A stretch of 14,605 nt of DNA from assembly GCA_023251695.1 (NCBI GenBank), contig JAHEYE010000064.1, forward strand, positions 1 through 14,605, given 5' to 3'. Within the stretch, counting starts at the first letter, position 1. Each line of letters opens with the position of its first letter. The notes beneath the pieces were generated by a model that did no database searches, was not told where the DNA came from, and worked only from the letters and a program-made list of their open reading frames with translations. A program made the position numbers and the translations under genes. This document shows, piece by piece, positions 1 to 6,435 of the stretch. The stretch is from Sphingobacteriaceae bacterium (lineage in GTDB: Bacteria; Bacteroidota; Bacteroidia; B-17B0; Aurantibacillaceae).

Positions 1-60
1 ACAATGTTCAGCTCTGCAATTCAGGACCTATCGAACCTTAAGGCTAATAAGAAAAAATAA
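1..60 (+). CDS. C-terminal end of an unidentified protein (5' part outside window)
   Basis: Frame 1 is open from the first base to a TAA at 58-60 and encodes about 19 residues ending in a lysine-rich tail (LSNLKANKKK). The start lies outside the window. A good rho-independent terminator follows about 40 bp later, which supports this being the real end of a transcribed gene. The fragment is too short to identify a family. That the frame is coding is an inference from the open frame, the stop and the terminator. Confidence 0.5.
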   Translation, partial: TMFSSAIQDLSNLKANKKK

Positions 61-102
61 CTGCCCCTTTGAGCAGCCCGCACTAAAAAAAATAATCAAA
101 CA

Positions 103-134
103 AAGCCTCTGTTAGAAATGACAGGGGCTTTTTT
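103..134 (+). terminator. Rho-independent terminator
   Basis: Bases 103-112 pair with 121-130 to give a 10-bp stem with one G-T wobble (AAGCCTCTGT against ACAGGGGCTT). The loop is 8 nt and a run of six T follows at 129-134. It lies downstream of the partial gene ending at 60 and separates it from the gene starting at 191. Confidence 0.85.
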
Positions 135-157
135 ATTTGTGACGTTTATAGGGATTT

Positions 158-186
158 GCAATCCGTGTTTTTATTTGTACATTTAA
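158..186 (+). promoter_or_regulatory. Promoter-like repeated element, copy 1
   Basis: This 29-bp segment contains AATCCGT followed by TTTTTATTTGTA. It is identical base for base to 1959-1987 and 26/29 identical to 2387-2415. Looser copies occur at 4574-4602 and 6403-6431. The TTTATTTG core resembles the Bacteroidota -7 box (TAnnTTTG) with T at the second position. Thirteen bases separate TTTG from the ATG at 191, so the transcript would have a very short leader. No clear -33 TTTG is present at the usual distance. Confidence 0.55.
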
Positions 187-190
187 TTAA

Positions 191-1162
191 ATGATAAAGC
201 ACATAATCATATTTTTTATTTTCTGCGCAAATTTTTGTTTATCTCAAAATGATGTTCCTCAGGAATATTTGATATTAGTAAAAAAAGCTGATTCGCTCTA
301 CAACGCAAAAGATTATAAGAATTCGGCAAAATTTTATTCGGAAGCTTTTAAATCCATGGGATGGAAAGGTTTTCCAAACGATCGTTATAATGCTGCCTGT
401 TCAGCAGCTATGGCACATATCCCCGATACTGCATTTTTTTATTTAGAGAGAGCCGTAAAAGGTGGTTACATGAATTACAAACATATATCGGTTGATTCTG
501 ACCTTGCTATTCTGCACGAAGACAAACGTTGGAAAATAATTCTTGAAGGCGTGAAAGCAAATAAAGATAAAGCTGAAGTTAATTTAAATAAACCTCTCGC
601 GCATAAACTGGATAGTATTTTAAAAGAAGACCAGGAAGGACGTATGAAAATAGATGGCATACAGCAAAAATACGGATGGGATTCGAAAGAAATGAAGGCG
701 TTGTGGAAAGAAATTAACTTTAAAGATTCCTTGAATTTAATTGAGATAACAAACATATTGGATGAACACGGATGGCTGGGTGCGGATGTTGTGGGACAAG
801 AAGGAAGCTCCGCTTTGTTTTTAGTGATTCAGCATTCAGGCTTAAAGGTTCAGGAAAAATATTTACCTATGATGCGTGAAGCTGTTAAAAATGGCAAAGC
901 ACATGGCAGTAGTTTAGCATTACTCGAAGACCGAGTAGCGTTAAGGCAAGGAAAGAAGCAAATTTATGGTAGTCAAATCTCGATGAATCTGGTTACAAAA
1001 GCCTATTATGTTGATTTGTTAGAAGACCCTGATAATGTAGACAAACGTCGTGCTGAAGTTGGATTGCAGCCATTGGCTGAATACGTGAAACATTGGAATA
1101 TTAAGTGGGATGTTGAAGAACACAAAAAATTCTGGGCTGATAAAGAAGTTAAAGAAAAATAG
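191..1162 (+). CDS. Exported DUF6624-type protein with N-terminal TPR-like region
   Basis: The 323-residue product starts with a signal peptide (MIKHIIIFFIFCANFCLSQ, cleavage likely near CLS-Q), so it is exported. Residues about 28-120 form a TPR-like helical region (ADSLYNAKDYKNSAKFYSEA, then an alanine-rich helix and a segment ending WKIIL), as in the TPR end-of-group arrangement. The C-terminal half, about residues 185-305, matches what I know of DUF6624: LDEHGWLG, then GSSALFLVIQHS, LLEDRVALRQGKKQIYGSQ, and a DP..VDKRRAEVGL.PL.EY ending. The molecular function of DUF6624 is unknown to me. ATG 191 was chosen because it opens the signal peptide and lies 13 nt downstream of the promoter-like element. 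The nearest genes also encode exported proteins, but each has its own upstream region. Confidence 0.85.
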   Translation: MIKHIIIFFIFCANFCLSQNDVPQEYLILVKKADSLYNAKDYKNSAKFYSEAFKSMGWKGFPNDRYNAACSAAMAHIPDTAFFYLERAVKGGYMNYKHISVDSDLAILHEDKRWKIILEGVKANKDKAEVNLNKPLAHKLDSILKEDQEGRMKIDGIQQKYGWDSKEMKALWKEINFKDSLNLIEITNILDEHGWLGADVVGQEGSSALFLVIQHSGLKVQEKYLPMMREAVKNGKAHGSSLALLEDRVALRQGKKQIYGSQISMNLVTKAYYVDLLEDPDNVDKRRAEVGLQPLAEYVKHWNIKWDVEEHKKFWADKEVKEK

Positions 1163-1377
1163 GGATGTTAAAAAGTTTAACTTAGTTAGCATATTTTCAA
1201 TCCATGTTTTATCAACCTCCTCCTCACTTTTAACTTCTCACAACCCCGTTAGCGTGATCCGGATTATTATCAAGATATAATCCGTTGGGCTTAGTTAAAA
1301 AATATTAAAATTGCCAGTAGACACGAAAGCGGGAACTATTTATTCTATCTTTATTTAAACCAACATTACTTTCTATA
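1163..1377. other. Intergenic region with REP-like hairpin
   Basis: This 215-bp gap has no credible gene. It starts with a small AT-rich dyad after the stop (GTTAAA-AAG-TTTAAC, about 1168-1182). A GC-richer hairpin element lies at 1243-1284. TATCTTTATTT at 1346-1356 is a plausible -7 region for the gene at 1378, though I see no matching -33 box. Confidence 0.5.
1243..1284. repeat. REP-like intergenic palindrome, copy 1
   Basis: An 18-bp lead (ACCCCGTTAGCGTGATCC) is 14/18 identical to 1903-1920. It runs into an inverted repeat in which CGGATTAT (1260-1267) pairs with ATAATCCG (1277-1284). The stem can extend inward with one bulged base. The second copy also pairs a lead-flanked stem and is followed by AATCCGTG, so the two belong to the same kind of dispersed intergenic palindrome. 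Confidence 0.5.
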
Positions 1378-1899
1378 ATGAAAACAAAATTATTAATTGG
1401 TCTGGCTGCAGTTTTATTAGCATCAGCATTTGTTGTTTACAAAACCATTAACTGGAAAGTAAAAGACAATTATTCGGTTATGGTATATAAAGGTGGAACT
1501 AAGTTTATTACATTCACCGGATTAAAAGCGGTTATCTTGTTTGACGAAGAGAACCCGGAAAAATCAAAAATATCAGCATCAGTTGACGCGACTTCAGTAA
1601 ATCCCGGTGAAAAGAATGATGCTTTAAGGGAAGGTGCCAAAACCCCGGAAACTTTAGACATTGCAAAATATCCGATTATTTCTTTCGAATCTACCGCTAT
1701 TACCAAAAAAGATAATGGCTACGAAGCTACCGGAAACCTTACCCTAAAGGGTATTACTAAAGAAATTAAGCTACCGTTTACATTCGAAAAAGAAGTTTTT
1801 ATAGGTGGCTTTACAATTGAACCAAAAGATTTTAATATTACAAACACCAATTTTCAGCATCAGCTTAATATCGTTTTGATCGTACCGGTTACTAAGTAA
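1378..1899 (+). CDS. YceI-like domain protein, exported or membrane-anchored
   Basis: The 173-residue product has an N-terminal hydrophobic segment (about residues 4-22) that acts as a signal peptide or anchor, followed by a single YceI-like domain. Family hallmarks are visible: an F.G....I.FDE strand region near residues 44-57, ASVDATSVNPG, then LDIAKYPIISFES, YEATGNLTLKGITKEIKLPF, and a closing NIVLIVPV strand. YceI-like proteins are lipocalin-like beta barrels; characterised members bind polyisoprenoid lipids in the periplasm. The length fits the family. The ligand here is unknown. The gene stands alone between intergenic palindromes, and ATG 1378 is the only start giving the full signal segment. 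Confidence 0.9.
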   Translation: MKTKLLIGLAAVLLASAFVVYKTINWKVKDNYSVMVYKGGTKFITFTGLKAVILFDEENPEKSKISASVDATSVNPGEKNDALREGAKTPETLDIAKYPIISFESTAITKKDNGYEATGNLTLKGITKEIKLPFTFEKEVFIGGFTIEPKDFNITNTNFQHQLNIVLIVPVTK

Positions 1900-1902
1900 G
1901 GT

Positions 1903-1958
1903 AACCCATTAGCGCGGTCCCGACAGTCACAAAGTGATTCCTTCAGAACTATCGGGAT
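1903..1958. repeat. REP-like intergenic palindrome, copy 2
   Basis: The lead at 1903-1920 matches 1243-1260 at 14 of 18 bases. It is followed by TCCCGACAGT (1918-1927) pairing 9/10 with ACTATCGGGA (1948-1957), and a small inner dyad TCAC-AAA-GTGA. The right end abuts promoter-like element copy 2. It may also act as a terminator hairpin for the YceI gene, but no T-run follows directly. Confidence 0.5.
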
Positions 1959-1987
1959 GCAATCCGTGTTTTTATTTGTACATTTAA
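1959..1987 (+). promoter_or_regulatory. Promoter-like repeated element, copy 2
   Basis: This copy is identical over 29 bp to 158-186 and precedes the gene at 2004. TTTG at 1975-1978 is 25 nt upstream of the ATG. It directly follows REP-like copy 2, so the two may travel together. Confidence 0.55.
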
Positions 1988-2003
1988 GTATAAACTAAAA
2001 ACT

Positions 2004-2342
2004 ATGAAAACTACAAACACAAAACTATTGGTAGGCGCTATTTTATTACTTGCTATCACAATTTCAATTTCTGCTTTCAAATCGGGTGATGTCCCAAAGA
2101 AATATACAACAATGGTAGTGACTAAGCTGGGGATAAAAGCAAACCTTGCAATAACGATCGTTAACGAAACTTCAAAAACTGAAGCCAGAGAATTAGCGGG
2201 CAATTACAGTTATGAAGGCATCATAAGTAACGCTCAGGCAATTAATGAGACTATTAATAAGTTAGCCTCAGAAGGATACCGCTTAGTTCAAATAGTTCCC
2301 GACCAGGCGACAGTTACTTATTATTTATTCGAAAAAAATTAA
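2004..2342 (+). CDS. Small exported protein, DUF4177-like fold possible
   Basis: The 112-residue product begins with a clear signal peptide (KLLVGAILLLAITISISAF), with the mature part from about residue 25. The rest reads as a beta-alpha-beta unit: KYTTMVVTKLG..ANLAITIVNE, a helix AQAINETINKLASEGYRLVQIV, and a final strand TVTYYLFEK. The LASEGYRLVQI....TYYLFEK ending resembles the DUF4177 pattern (EGWELV...YYFF+R); I rate this as suggestive only. No function is known. It has its own upstream promoter-like element and lies 91 bp before TPR protein A. Confidence 0.75.
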   Translation: MKTTNTKLLVGAILLLAITISISAFKSGDVPKKYTTMVVTKLGIKANLAITIVNETSKTEARELAGNYSYEGIISNAQAINETINKLASEGYRLVQIVPDQATVTYYLFEKN

Positions 2343-2386
2343 AACTTCGTGTTTTTCCGGATTTGGCCAGTAGGGCCCACTCTGGG

Positions 2387-2415
2387 GTAATCCGTATTTT
2401 TATTTGTATATTTAA
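2387..2415 (+). promoter_or_regulatory. Promoter-like repeated element, copy 3
   Basis: This copy is 26/29 identical to copies 1 and 2. A partial dyad precedes it, in which CGGATT near 2358 pairs with AATCCG at 2389-2394 around a CCAGTAGGGCCC segment. TTTG at 2403-2406 lies 27 nt upstream of the ATT at 2434. That is close to the 25 and 26 nt seen before ATG 2004 and ATG 4620, and it supports translation beginning near 2434. Confidence 0.55.
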
Positions 2416-2433
2416 TACATACAAAACAAATTC

Positions 2434-3840
2434 ATTCTGACAAAAGCGCTGACATATTTTTTTACACTCGGCTTTTGTATTTCTTTCCTGCCTCTGCCGG
2501 CGCAAAATAATTCTTTGCCTCTTCCCTATGAACTTACAACGACTTCCATCATCAAGTATTTAAAAAAACAAAAGGAAGATACGAATAAGGTAAAGGCTTT
2601 GATTGATCTTTGTAGTGTTATGAGTAACATAAATTCTGATACAGTCATTCTCATAAGCAACAAGGCAATTGAACTGGCGGCAAAGTTAAAATGGAAAAAA
2701 GGAATTATTAAAAGTTACCTCTGGCTTGGACATAGTTATTTCCTGAAAGGTGATTTTACAAAAGCGCTTTCATTAGGATTCAATTCACTTAAAATTGCCG
2801 AAGAGATTGGCGATAAATTGCTGATCATTAAATCAAATGCCAACATCGGGAATATTTATAAGGATATTGACGAAGATGAAAATGCCTTAAAATACTACTT
2901 AAAGGCTTTGCGAATTTCCGAAGAAATAAAAGATAAAAACCGTATCGGTCAGCAACTGGGAAATATCGGAAATGTTTACCGAAATCGTAAGGATTACTCA
3001 AAGGCCCTCACTTATTATTTTAAAGCGCTTACCATTTCTGAAGAGCTTGGACTAAAAAACAACGCCTCAATATGGCTCAACAATATCGGAAATGTGTATT
3101 CCGACCGTGGTGATTCAGCATTAGAAGCAGGTGACGAAAAATACGCTAATAATATCCTTTTCCCAAAAGCAATCAGCTATTACCAAAAGGTACTTTTGAT
3201 GGCAAGTGAAATGAACGATAAGGTAGGGAGCACCCGGACCCTTGCAAACATGGGCTCATTATACATAGAAATTCGCAAATACAACGAGGCCGAAAAGTGC
3301 CTGCTCAAGGCTTTCGTTTTATCCGACAGCATCGCTGCTATGGATTATAAAAAAAGAATTGAAGAAAGTTTAAGCCATTTATACTATGAACAGGGTCGTT
3401 ATAAAGAGGCCATTTATCATTATCAGAATTTCATTAATATAAGAGACAGCATCATTAACGGTGAAAACATAAAAAAACAAACCCAAACTGAAATGCAATT
3501 CGAGTTCGACAAGCAGCAAATTGCCGATAGCATTAGAAGTGCGGATAAATTAATTCAGGAGAATTTAAAACATGAACAGGAAATAAAACAGCAGAAAATA
3601 TTCACTTACGGCGGGATCATCGGGTTTTTGCTTATGATCATAGTAGCCGCTGTATCATTCCGTGCCTATAAAGCCAAACAAAAAGCCAATGAAATTATTT
3701 TAGAACAAAAAGAACTTGTTGAAGAAAAACAAAAGGAAATTATGGACAGTATTAAATATGCTAAGCGCATTCAGGAATCACTACTACCCACTAAAAAATA
3801 TATTGAACGCATATTAAACAAAAAGGGAAATGCCGGATAG
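2434..3840 (+). CDS. Membrane TPR protein ending in a SpoIIE-type linker without catalytic domain (A)
   Basis: The frame opens at 2416 and encodes a typical signal peptide from 2434 (LTKALTYFFTLGFCISFLPL, cleavage at LPA-Q). No ATG, GTG or TTG occurs before TTG 2515, which lies after the signal. I therefore favour ATT 2434 (468 residues) or CTG 2437; starting at 2515 would remove the export signal. About six TPRs follow (repeated NIGNVY...Y..AL.YY.KAL.ISEE), predicted periplasmic. A transmembrane helix spans about 390-412 (GGIIGFLLMIIVAAVSF), then comes a cytoplasmic coiled coil. The linker DSIKYAKRIQESLLP (438-452) is the segment that precedes PP2C/SpoIIE domains, yet the protein ends 16 residues later at TAG. 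The architecture is that of a TPR sensor phosphatase with its output missing. The 3' flank shows no phosphatase remnant. Confidence 0.85.
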   Translation: MLTKALTYFFTLGFCISFLPLPAQNNSLPLPYELTTTSIIKYLKKQKEDTNKVKALIDLCSVMSNINSDTVILISNKAIELAAKLKWKKGIIKSYLWLGHSYFLKGDFTKALSLGFNSLKIAEEIGDKLLIIKSNANIGNIYKDIDEDENALKYYLKALRISEEIKDKNRIGQQLGNIGNVYRNRKDYSKALTYYFKALTISEELGLKNNASIWLNNIGNVYSDRGDSALEAGDEKYANNILFPKAISYYQKVLLMASEMNDKVGSTRTLANMGSLYIEIRKYNEAEKCLLKAFVLSDSIAAMDYKKRIEESLSHLYYEQGRYKEAIYHYQNFINIRDSIINGENIKKQTQTEMQFEFDKQQIADSIRSADKLIQENLKHEQEIKQQKIFTYGGIIGFLLMIIVAAVSFRAYKAKQKANEIILEQKELVEEKQKEIMDSIKYAKRIQESLLPTKKYIERILNKKGNAG

Positions 3841-4300
3841 GATACTCTTCCTTTTTAAAAAGATAAATTCCTAAAATTTACCCTCATTTACTGATGACCC
3901 AAGAAGCCCTACCTCTTACCGTTATTGCCGTAAAAGATGGGTTTTCCTGAATAAAAAACACTCTCCAACAGACAATCAATCAGTCTGTTAGCTAATTAGG
4001 TTTCTAGCATAAATTGACGTATATTTGTGTACTTCATTTGAAGATTGTATCACAATCAGTTTGTAAAAAACCTCCATTATACATCCGATCAATTTTACCA
4101 TTTTCTTATCAAGTAACAGTCACGTAATAATACAGACTGAAATTAATTTACAATGAAAAAAAATGTTACTCACAGATTTAAGCATTATGAGGCCGTTTAT
4201 GGCGGTATTACATAAAATGGGTTATGCTGCACCCAAGTTAACGCAGCAAAAAAAATCAATCAATAATAACCCGGTAGTAAACCGGACAAAAACAAAAAAA
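3841..4300. other. Long upstream region and leader of the cold-shock gene
   Basis: This 460-bp stretch has no convincing long gene. From left to right it holds an unassigned 120 bp and a perfect inverted repeat AACAGAC/GTCTGTT (3967-3973/3983-3989). The csp promoter (3996-4027) follows, and then a leader of about 265 nt with three small hairpins: GATTGT/ACAATC (4043-4057), TGCTGC/GCAGCA (4225-4248) and CCGGT/ACCGG (4271-4285). A 20-codon open frame at 4153-4215 (MKKNVTHRFKHYEAVYGGIT) lies inside the leader. Long structured leaders are a known feature of cold-shock mRNAs; regulation here is inferred. Confidence 0.5.
3996..4027 (+). promoter_or_regulatory. Promoter of the cold-shock gene
   Basis: TTAG (3996-3999), a 20-bp spacer and a perfect TAnnTTTG box (TATATTTG, 4020-4027) fit the Bacteroidota -33/-7 consensus. 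Transcription would begin near 4033, leaving a leader of about 265 nt before the ATG at 4301. The inverted repeat at 3967-3989 sits directly upstream and could be a regulator site. Confidence 0.6.
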
Positions 4301-4489
4301 ATGAAAAAAGGAACAGTTAAATTCTTCAACGAAGCAAAAGGCTTTGGATTTATTAAATCAGAAGACGGACAAGAATTATTTGTACATGTTACAGGATTAA
4401 AAGAAGAGATCCGTGAAAATGACAACGTAACATTTGAAGTTGAACAAGGTAAAAAAGGCCTTAACGCAGTAAACGTAAGTTTAGCGTAA
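4301..4489 (+). CDS. Cold-shock protein, CspA family
   Basis: The 62-residue product is a single cold-shock domain, the usual small OB-fold that binds single-stranded RNA and DNA and melts RNA structure. The RNP1 motif KGFGFI (residues 13-18) and the RNP2 motif LFVHV (residues 26-30) are intact, and the start MKKGTVKFFNEAKGFGFI is typical. The frame stays open upstream to an ATG at 4163, which would add 46 residues with no domain. I reject that start because 62 residues fits the family and an A-rich stretch precedes ATG 4301. A strong terminator follows 25 bp after the stop, so the gene is monocistronic. Its long leader suggests post-transcriptional, perhaps temperature-linked, control. Confidence 0.93.
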   Translation: MKKGTVKFFNEAKGFGFIKSEDGQELFVHVTGLKEEIRENDNVTFEVEQGKKGLNAVNVSLA

Positions 4490-4514
4490 GCCAATATCAA
4501 ATAATACTTTATTT

Positions 4515-4543
4515 AAACGCGGGTCATTGACCCGCGTTTTTTT
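4515..4543 (+). terminator. Rho-independent terminator after the csp gene
   Basis: An 11-bp perfect stem pairs 4515-4525 (AAACGCGGGTC) with 4529-4539 (GACCCGCGTTT). The loop is 3 nt and seven T occupy 4537-4543. Confidence 0.95.
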
Positions 4544-4573
4544 ATTCTACAAACTATCGCCACGGCTGTATTT

Positions 4574-4602
4574 GTAATCCTCATTTTTATTTGTATTTTT
4601 AT
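4574..4602 (+). promoter_or_regulatory. Promoter-like repeated element, copy 4
   Basis: It matches copy 1 at 22 of 29 bases. AATCC and the TTTTTATTTGTA block (4584-4595) are intact, but the GT after AATCC is changed. TTTG at 4590-4593 is 26 nt upstream of ATG 4620. Confidence 0.45.
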
Positions 4603-4619
4603 TAAGGAAATAACTGGAA

Positions 4620-5861
4620 ATGCTTACGGAAAAAATAGCTGAACTTGAACTCTTGGTAAAAAATGCGACCGATGAAAAACAAAAGGTTGATCATTTAAAT
4701 CAATTAGCCTTTGAGATTCGGAATACCGATACTTTCCGTTCAATTGAATTATGTAAGGAAGCACAGATCCTTTCGAAAAAAATAAATTACCCAAGCGGAA
4801 ATGCAACTGCACTTACCAATGAGGCCTTTTGCCATGTACAAATTACGGATTACGAACTCGCCCTTAAAAAATTATTCGAAGCGCTTCCCATTTTTGAAGA
4901 ACAAAAAAATGAAAAAGGAATAGCACAAGCTTATTTTAACCTCACCTTGGTGTATTATCGTTTAGGTGATTTTAATTCCGGCCTGGATGCCATTACAAAA
5001 GCCACCCTGTATTATGAAAAAATAAATGATACTTTCGAGATGGCACGATGCTATTTTCAAATGGGTTTTTTGTACCGGTCGCTTAGAGATTTTGAAAGCG
5101 CCAACGAGTATTTTAACCAAGGCCTAGATCTGAACCGAACAATAAAGAATAAAGCCGGTGAAGCCGCTATATTAATGGGATTAGGTCAGGTTGCTATAAG
5201 CACAGGAGAATTTGAAAGGTCAAGAGCTTATTTTATAAAGAGTATGTCTATTCGTGAAAAGATAGAGGATTGGAGGGGCTATGCTGCGGCCATGAACGGA
5301 CTATTAACGCTTTGTCAGGAAGAAGGTAAAACTGAAGAGGCCGAAGTTATTTCTCGAAAAGGAATAAAACTAGCAGGAGAACTTGGCGACAAAATGGGCA
5401 TTGCACGTTTTAAACTTGACCTTGGTAAGGTGTATTTAAAACAAAATAAGATCGGGGAAGCTGAAAAAGAAATTCTGGAATCACTGGAGATAGCCAAAGA
5501 AATTAATTTACGAATGACCATTCACCATTCACATTTAGCTTTATCGGAAATTTATGAAATGAGGGGTGATTATAAAAACGCATTGAAACAGCATCAATTA
5601 TTTCATACGGCAGAAGAAGAGTATCAGGACACCCAGGCTGCAATGAAAGCTAAGAGTTTACAACTTACTTCCAAAATGGAAAACGCCCAAAAAGAAGCGG
5701 AAATTAACCGACTCAAGAACATTGAACTGAAAAATGCTTTCCAGATAATTGAAGACAAAAATAAAGATATTATGGACAGTATGCGTTATGCCAAACGCAT
5801 TCAGAATTCGCTGATGCCAACGGAAAAGTATATGGAAAGGATACTTAATAAAAAAACCTGA
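4620..5861 (+). CDS. Soluble TPR protein ending in a SpoIIE-type linker without catalytic domain (B)
   Basis: The 413-residue product has no signal peptide or membrane segment, so it is probably cytosolic. Residues 1-60 (KIAELELLVKNATDEKQKV) are a helical start shared with the protein at 11030. About seven TPR units fill residues 60-335 with canonical spacing (AYFNLTLVYYRLGDFNSGLD, ARCYFQMGFLYRSLRDFESA). A coiled coil follows, including RLKNIELKNA (364-373), which resembles the signalling helix found before cyclase, GGDEF and phosphatase outputs. The linker DSMRYAKRIQNSLMP (386-400) comes next, and the chain ends 13 residues later. TPR domains bind protein or peptide partners; with no catalytic domain, a scaffolding, adaptor or competitor role is the simplest inference. 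ATG 4620 gives the homologous N terminus. The next gene starts 44 bp downstream. Confidence 0.88.
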   Translation: MLTEKIAELELLVKNATDEKQKVDHLNQLAFEIRNTDTFRSIELCKEAQILSKKINYPSGNATALTNEAFCHVQITDYELALKKLFEALPIFEEQKNEKGIAQAYFNLTLVYYRLGDFNSGLDAITKATLYYEKINDTFEMARCYFQMGFLYRSLRDFESANEYFNQGLDLNRTIKNKAGEAAILMGLGQVAISTGEFERSRAYFIKSMSIREKIEDWRGYAAAMNGLLTLCQEEGKTEEAEVISRKGIKLAGELGDKMGIARFKLDLGKVYLKQNKIGEAEKEILESLEIAKEINLRMTIHHSHLALSEIYEMRGDYKNALKQHQLFHTAEEEYQDTQAAMKAKSLQLTSKMENAQKEAEINRLKNIELKNAFQIIEDKNKDIMDSMRYAKRIQNSLMPTEKYMERILNKKT

Positions 5862-5872
5862 TTTGTTCAGAT

Positions 5873-5901
5873 TTTATCCATACTTTTATTTCAAATCCTT
5901 A
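5873..5901 (+). promoter_or_regulatory. Weak copy of the promoter-like element
   Basis: ATCC (5876-5879) followed by CTTTTATTTC keeps the spacing of the other copies but lacks the final G of TTTG. The core matches about 14 of 20 positions. The distance from its TTTC to ATG 5906 is 13 nt, exactly as before ATG 191 and ATG 6436. It lies just after the stop of protein B, so read-through from B is the alternative. Confidence 0.3.
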
Positions 5902-5905
5902 TAGG

Positions 5906-6355
5906 ATGCCGCGTTTCTCTTTGATAGTACTTGTTTTTATTCTGCGGTATCAAATAACTACTGCCCAAACTGGTTATAAAGAAACGGATACGGTTAAATA
6001 TACCCGGAATGTTGTTATCACTAATTCCATCAATTTTAAAACAGTAGCCTATTATCAGGCTAATTCCATCCGGAAAATTATCCGCGAATTTATAGGAAAC
6101 GGTTTCAGCTCATCCACCATCTACTACATCCAAAACGACCTGCTGTTGGAATCAGTTTACGTTTCACTTCGACAGGGAAATGAATATTTTGAAGAACATA
6201 CTTACTTCCTCAGCAACAAAATGACCAAATGGGAGAATTCGACTGATAAAATAGTTGATTCTACCCTAGTTGTATATTCGGATAAAGAAAAACTAGTCCT
6301 GAAGTTTTTTGAAGATGATTTGAAAGAAGCAAAAAGCAAAAAAAGGACCAAGTAA
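5906..6355 (+). CDS. Small exported protein of unknown function
   Basis: The 149-residue product starts with a signal peptide (PRFSLIVLVFILRYQITTAQ, cleavage near TTA-Q). The mature protein is rich in alternating polar and hydrophobic residues that suggest beta strands (TRNVVITNSINFKTVAYYQ, STIYYIQNDLLLESVYVS, EEHTYFLSNKMTKWENS, TLVVYSDKEKLVLKF), with a lysine-rich tail (KEAKSKKRTK). The pattern of strands with short question-mark turns recalls small periplasmic repeat proteins that report a change in a value, but I do not recognise a family. It sits 44 bp after TPR protein B and 80 bp before the next exported protein. Co-transcription with B is possible. Confidence 0.7.
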   Translation: MPRFSLIVLVFILRYQITTAQTGYKETDTVKYTRNVVITNSINFKTVAYYQANSIRKIIREFIGNGFSSSTIYYIQNDLLLESVYVSLRQGNEYFEEHTYFLSNKMTKWENSTDKIVDSTLVVYSDKEKLVLKFFEDDLKEAKSKKRTK

Positions 6356-6402
6356 ACAAAACAAATACCGGCAGGAAGAACTGATTTTACAAAGGTCCGG
6401 AT

Positions 6403-6431
6403 GAAATCTCCCTTTTTATTTGTAAATTTAT
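6403..6431 (+). promoter_or_regulatory. Promoter-like repeated element, copy 5
   Basis: It matches copy 1 at 22 of 29 bases. The TTTTTATTTGTA block (6413-6424) and the ATTTA that follows are intact, while the AATCCGT part is degraded to AATCTCC. TTTG at 6419-6422 is 13 nt from ATG 6436, the same spacing as copy 1. Confidence 0.45.
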
Positions 6432-6435
6432 TCTG

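Noticed and set aside
3841..4000. Possible frameshifted remnant of a SpoIIE domain after TPR gene A
   Set aside because: By eye I find no PKDIVSGDFYW-like or TGHGVPG-like segment in forward frames after the stop. After gene B only 44 bp remain before the next gene, and after gene C the sequence is an intact opposite-strand gene. The short ends therefore do not look like recent frameshifts.
4163..4300. N-terminal extension of the cold-shock protein from ATG 4163
   Set aside because: The extra 46 residues show no domain. A 62-residue product from 4301 matches the family, and the region is better explained as an mRNA leader. It is mentioned under findings because the frame is open.
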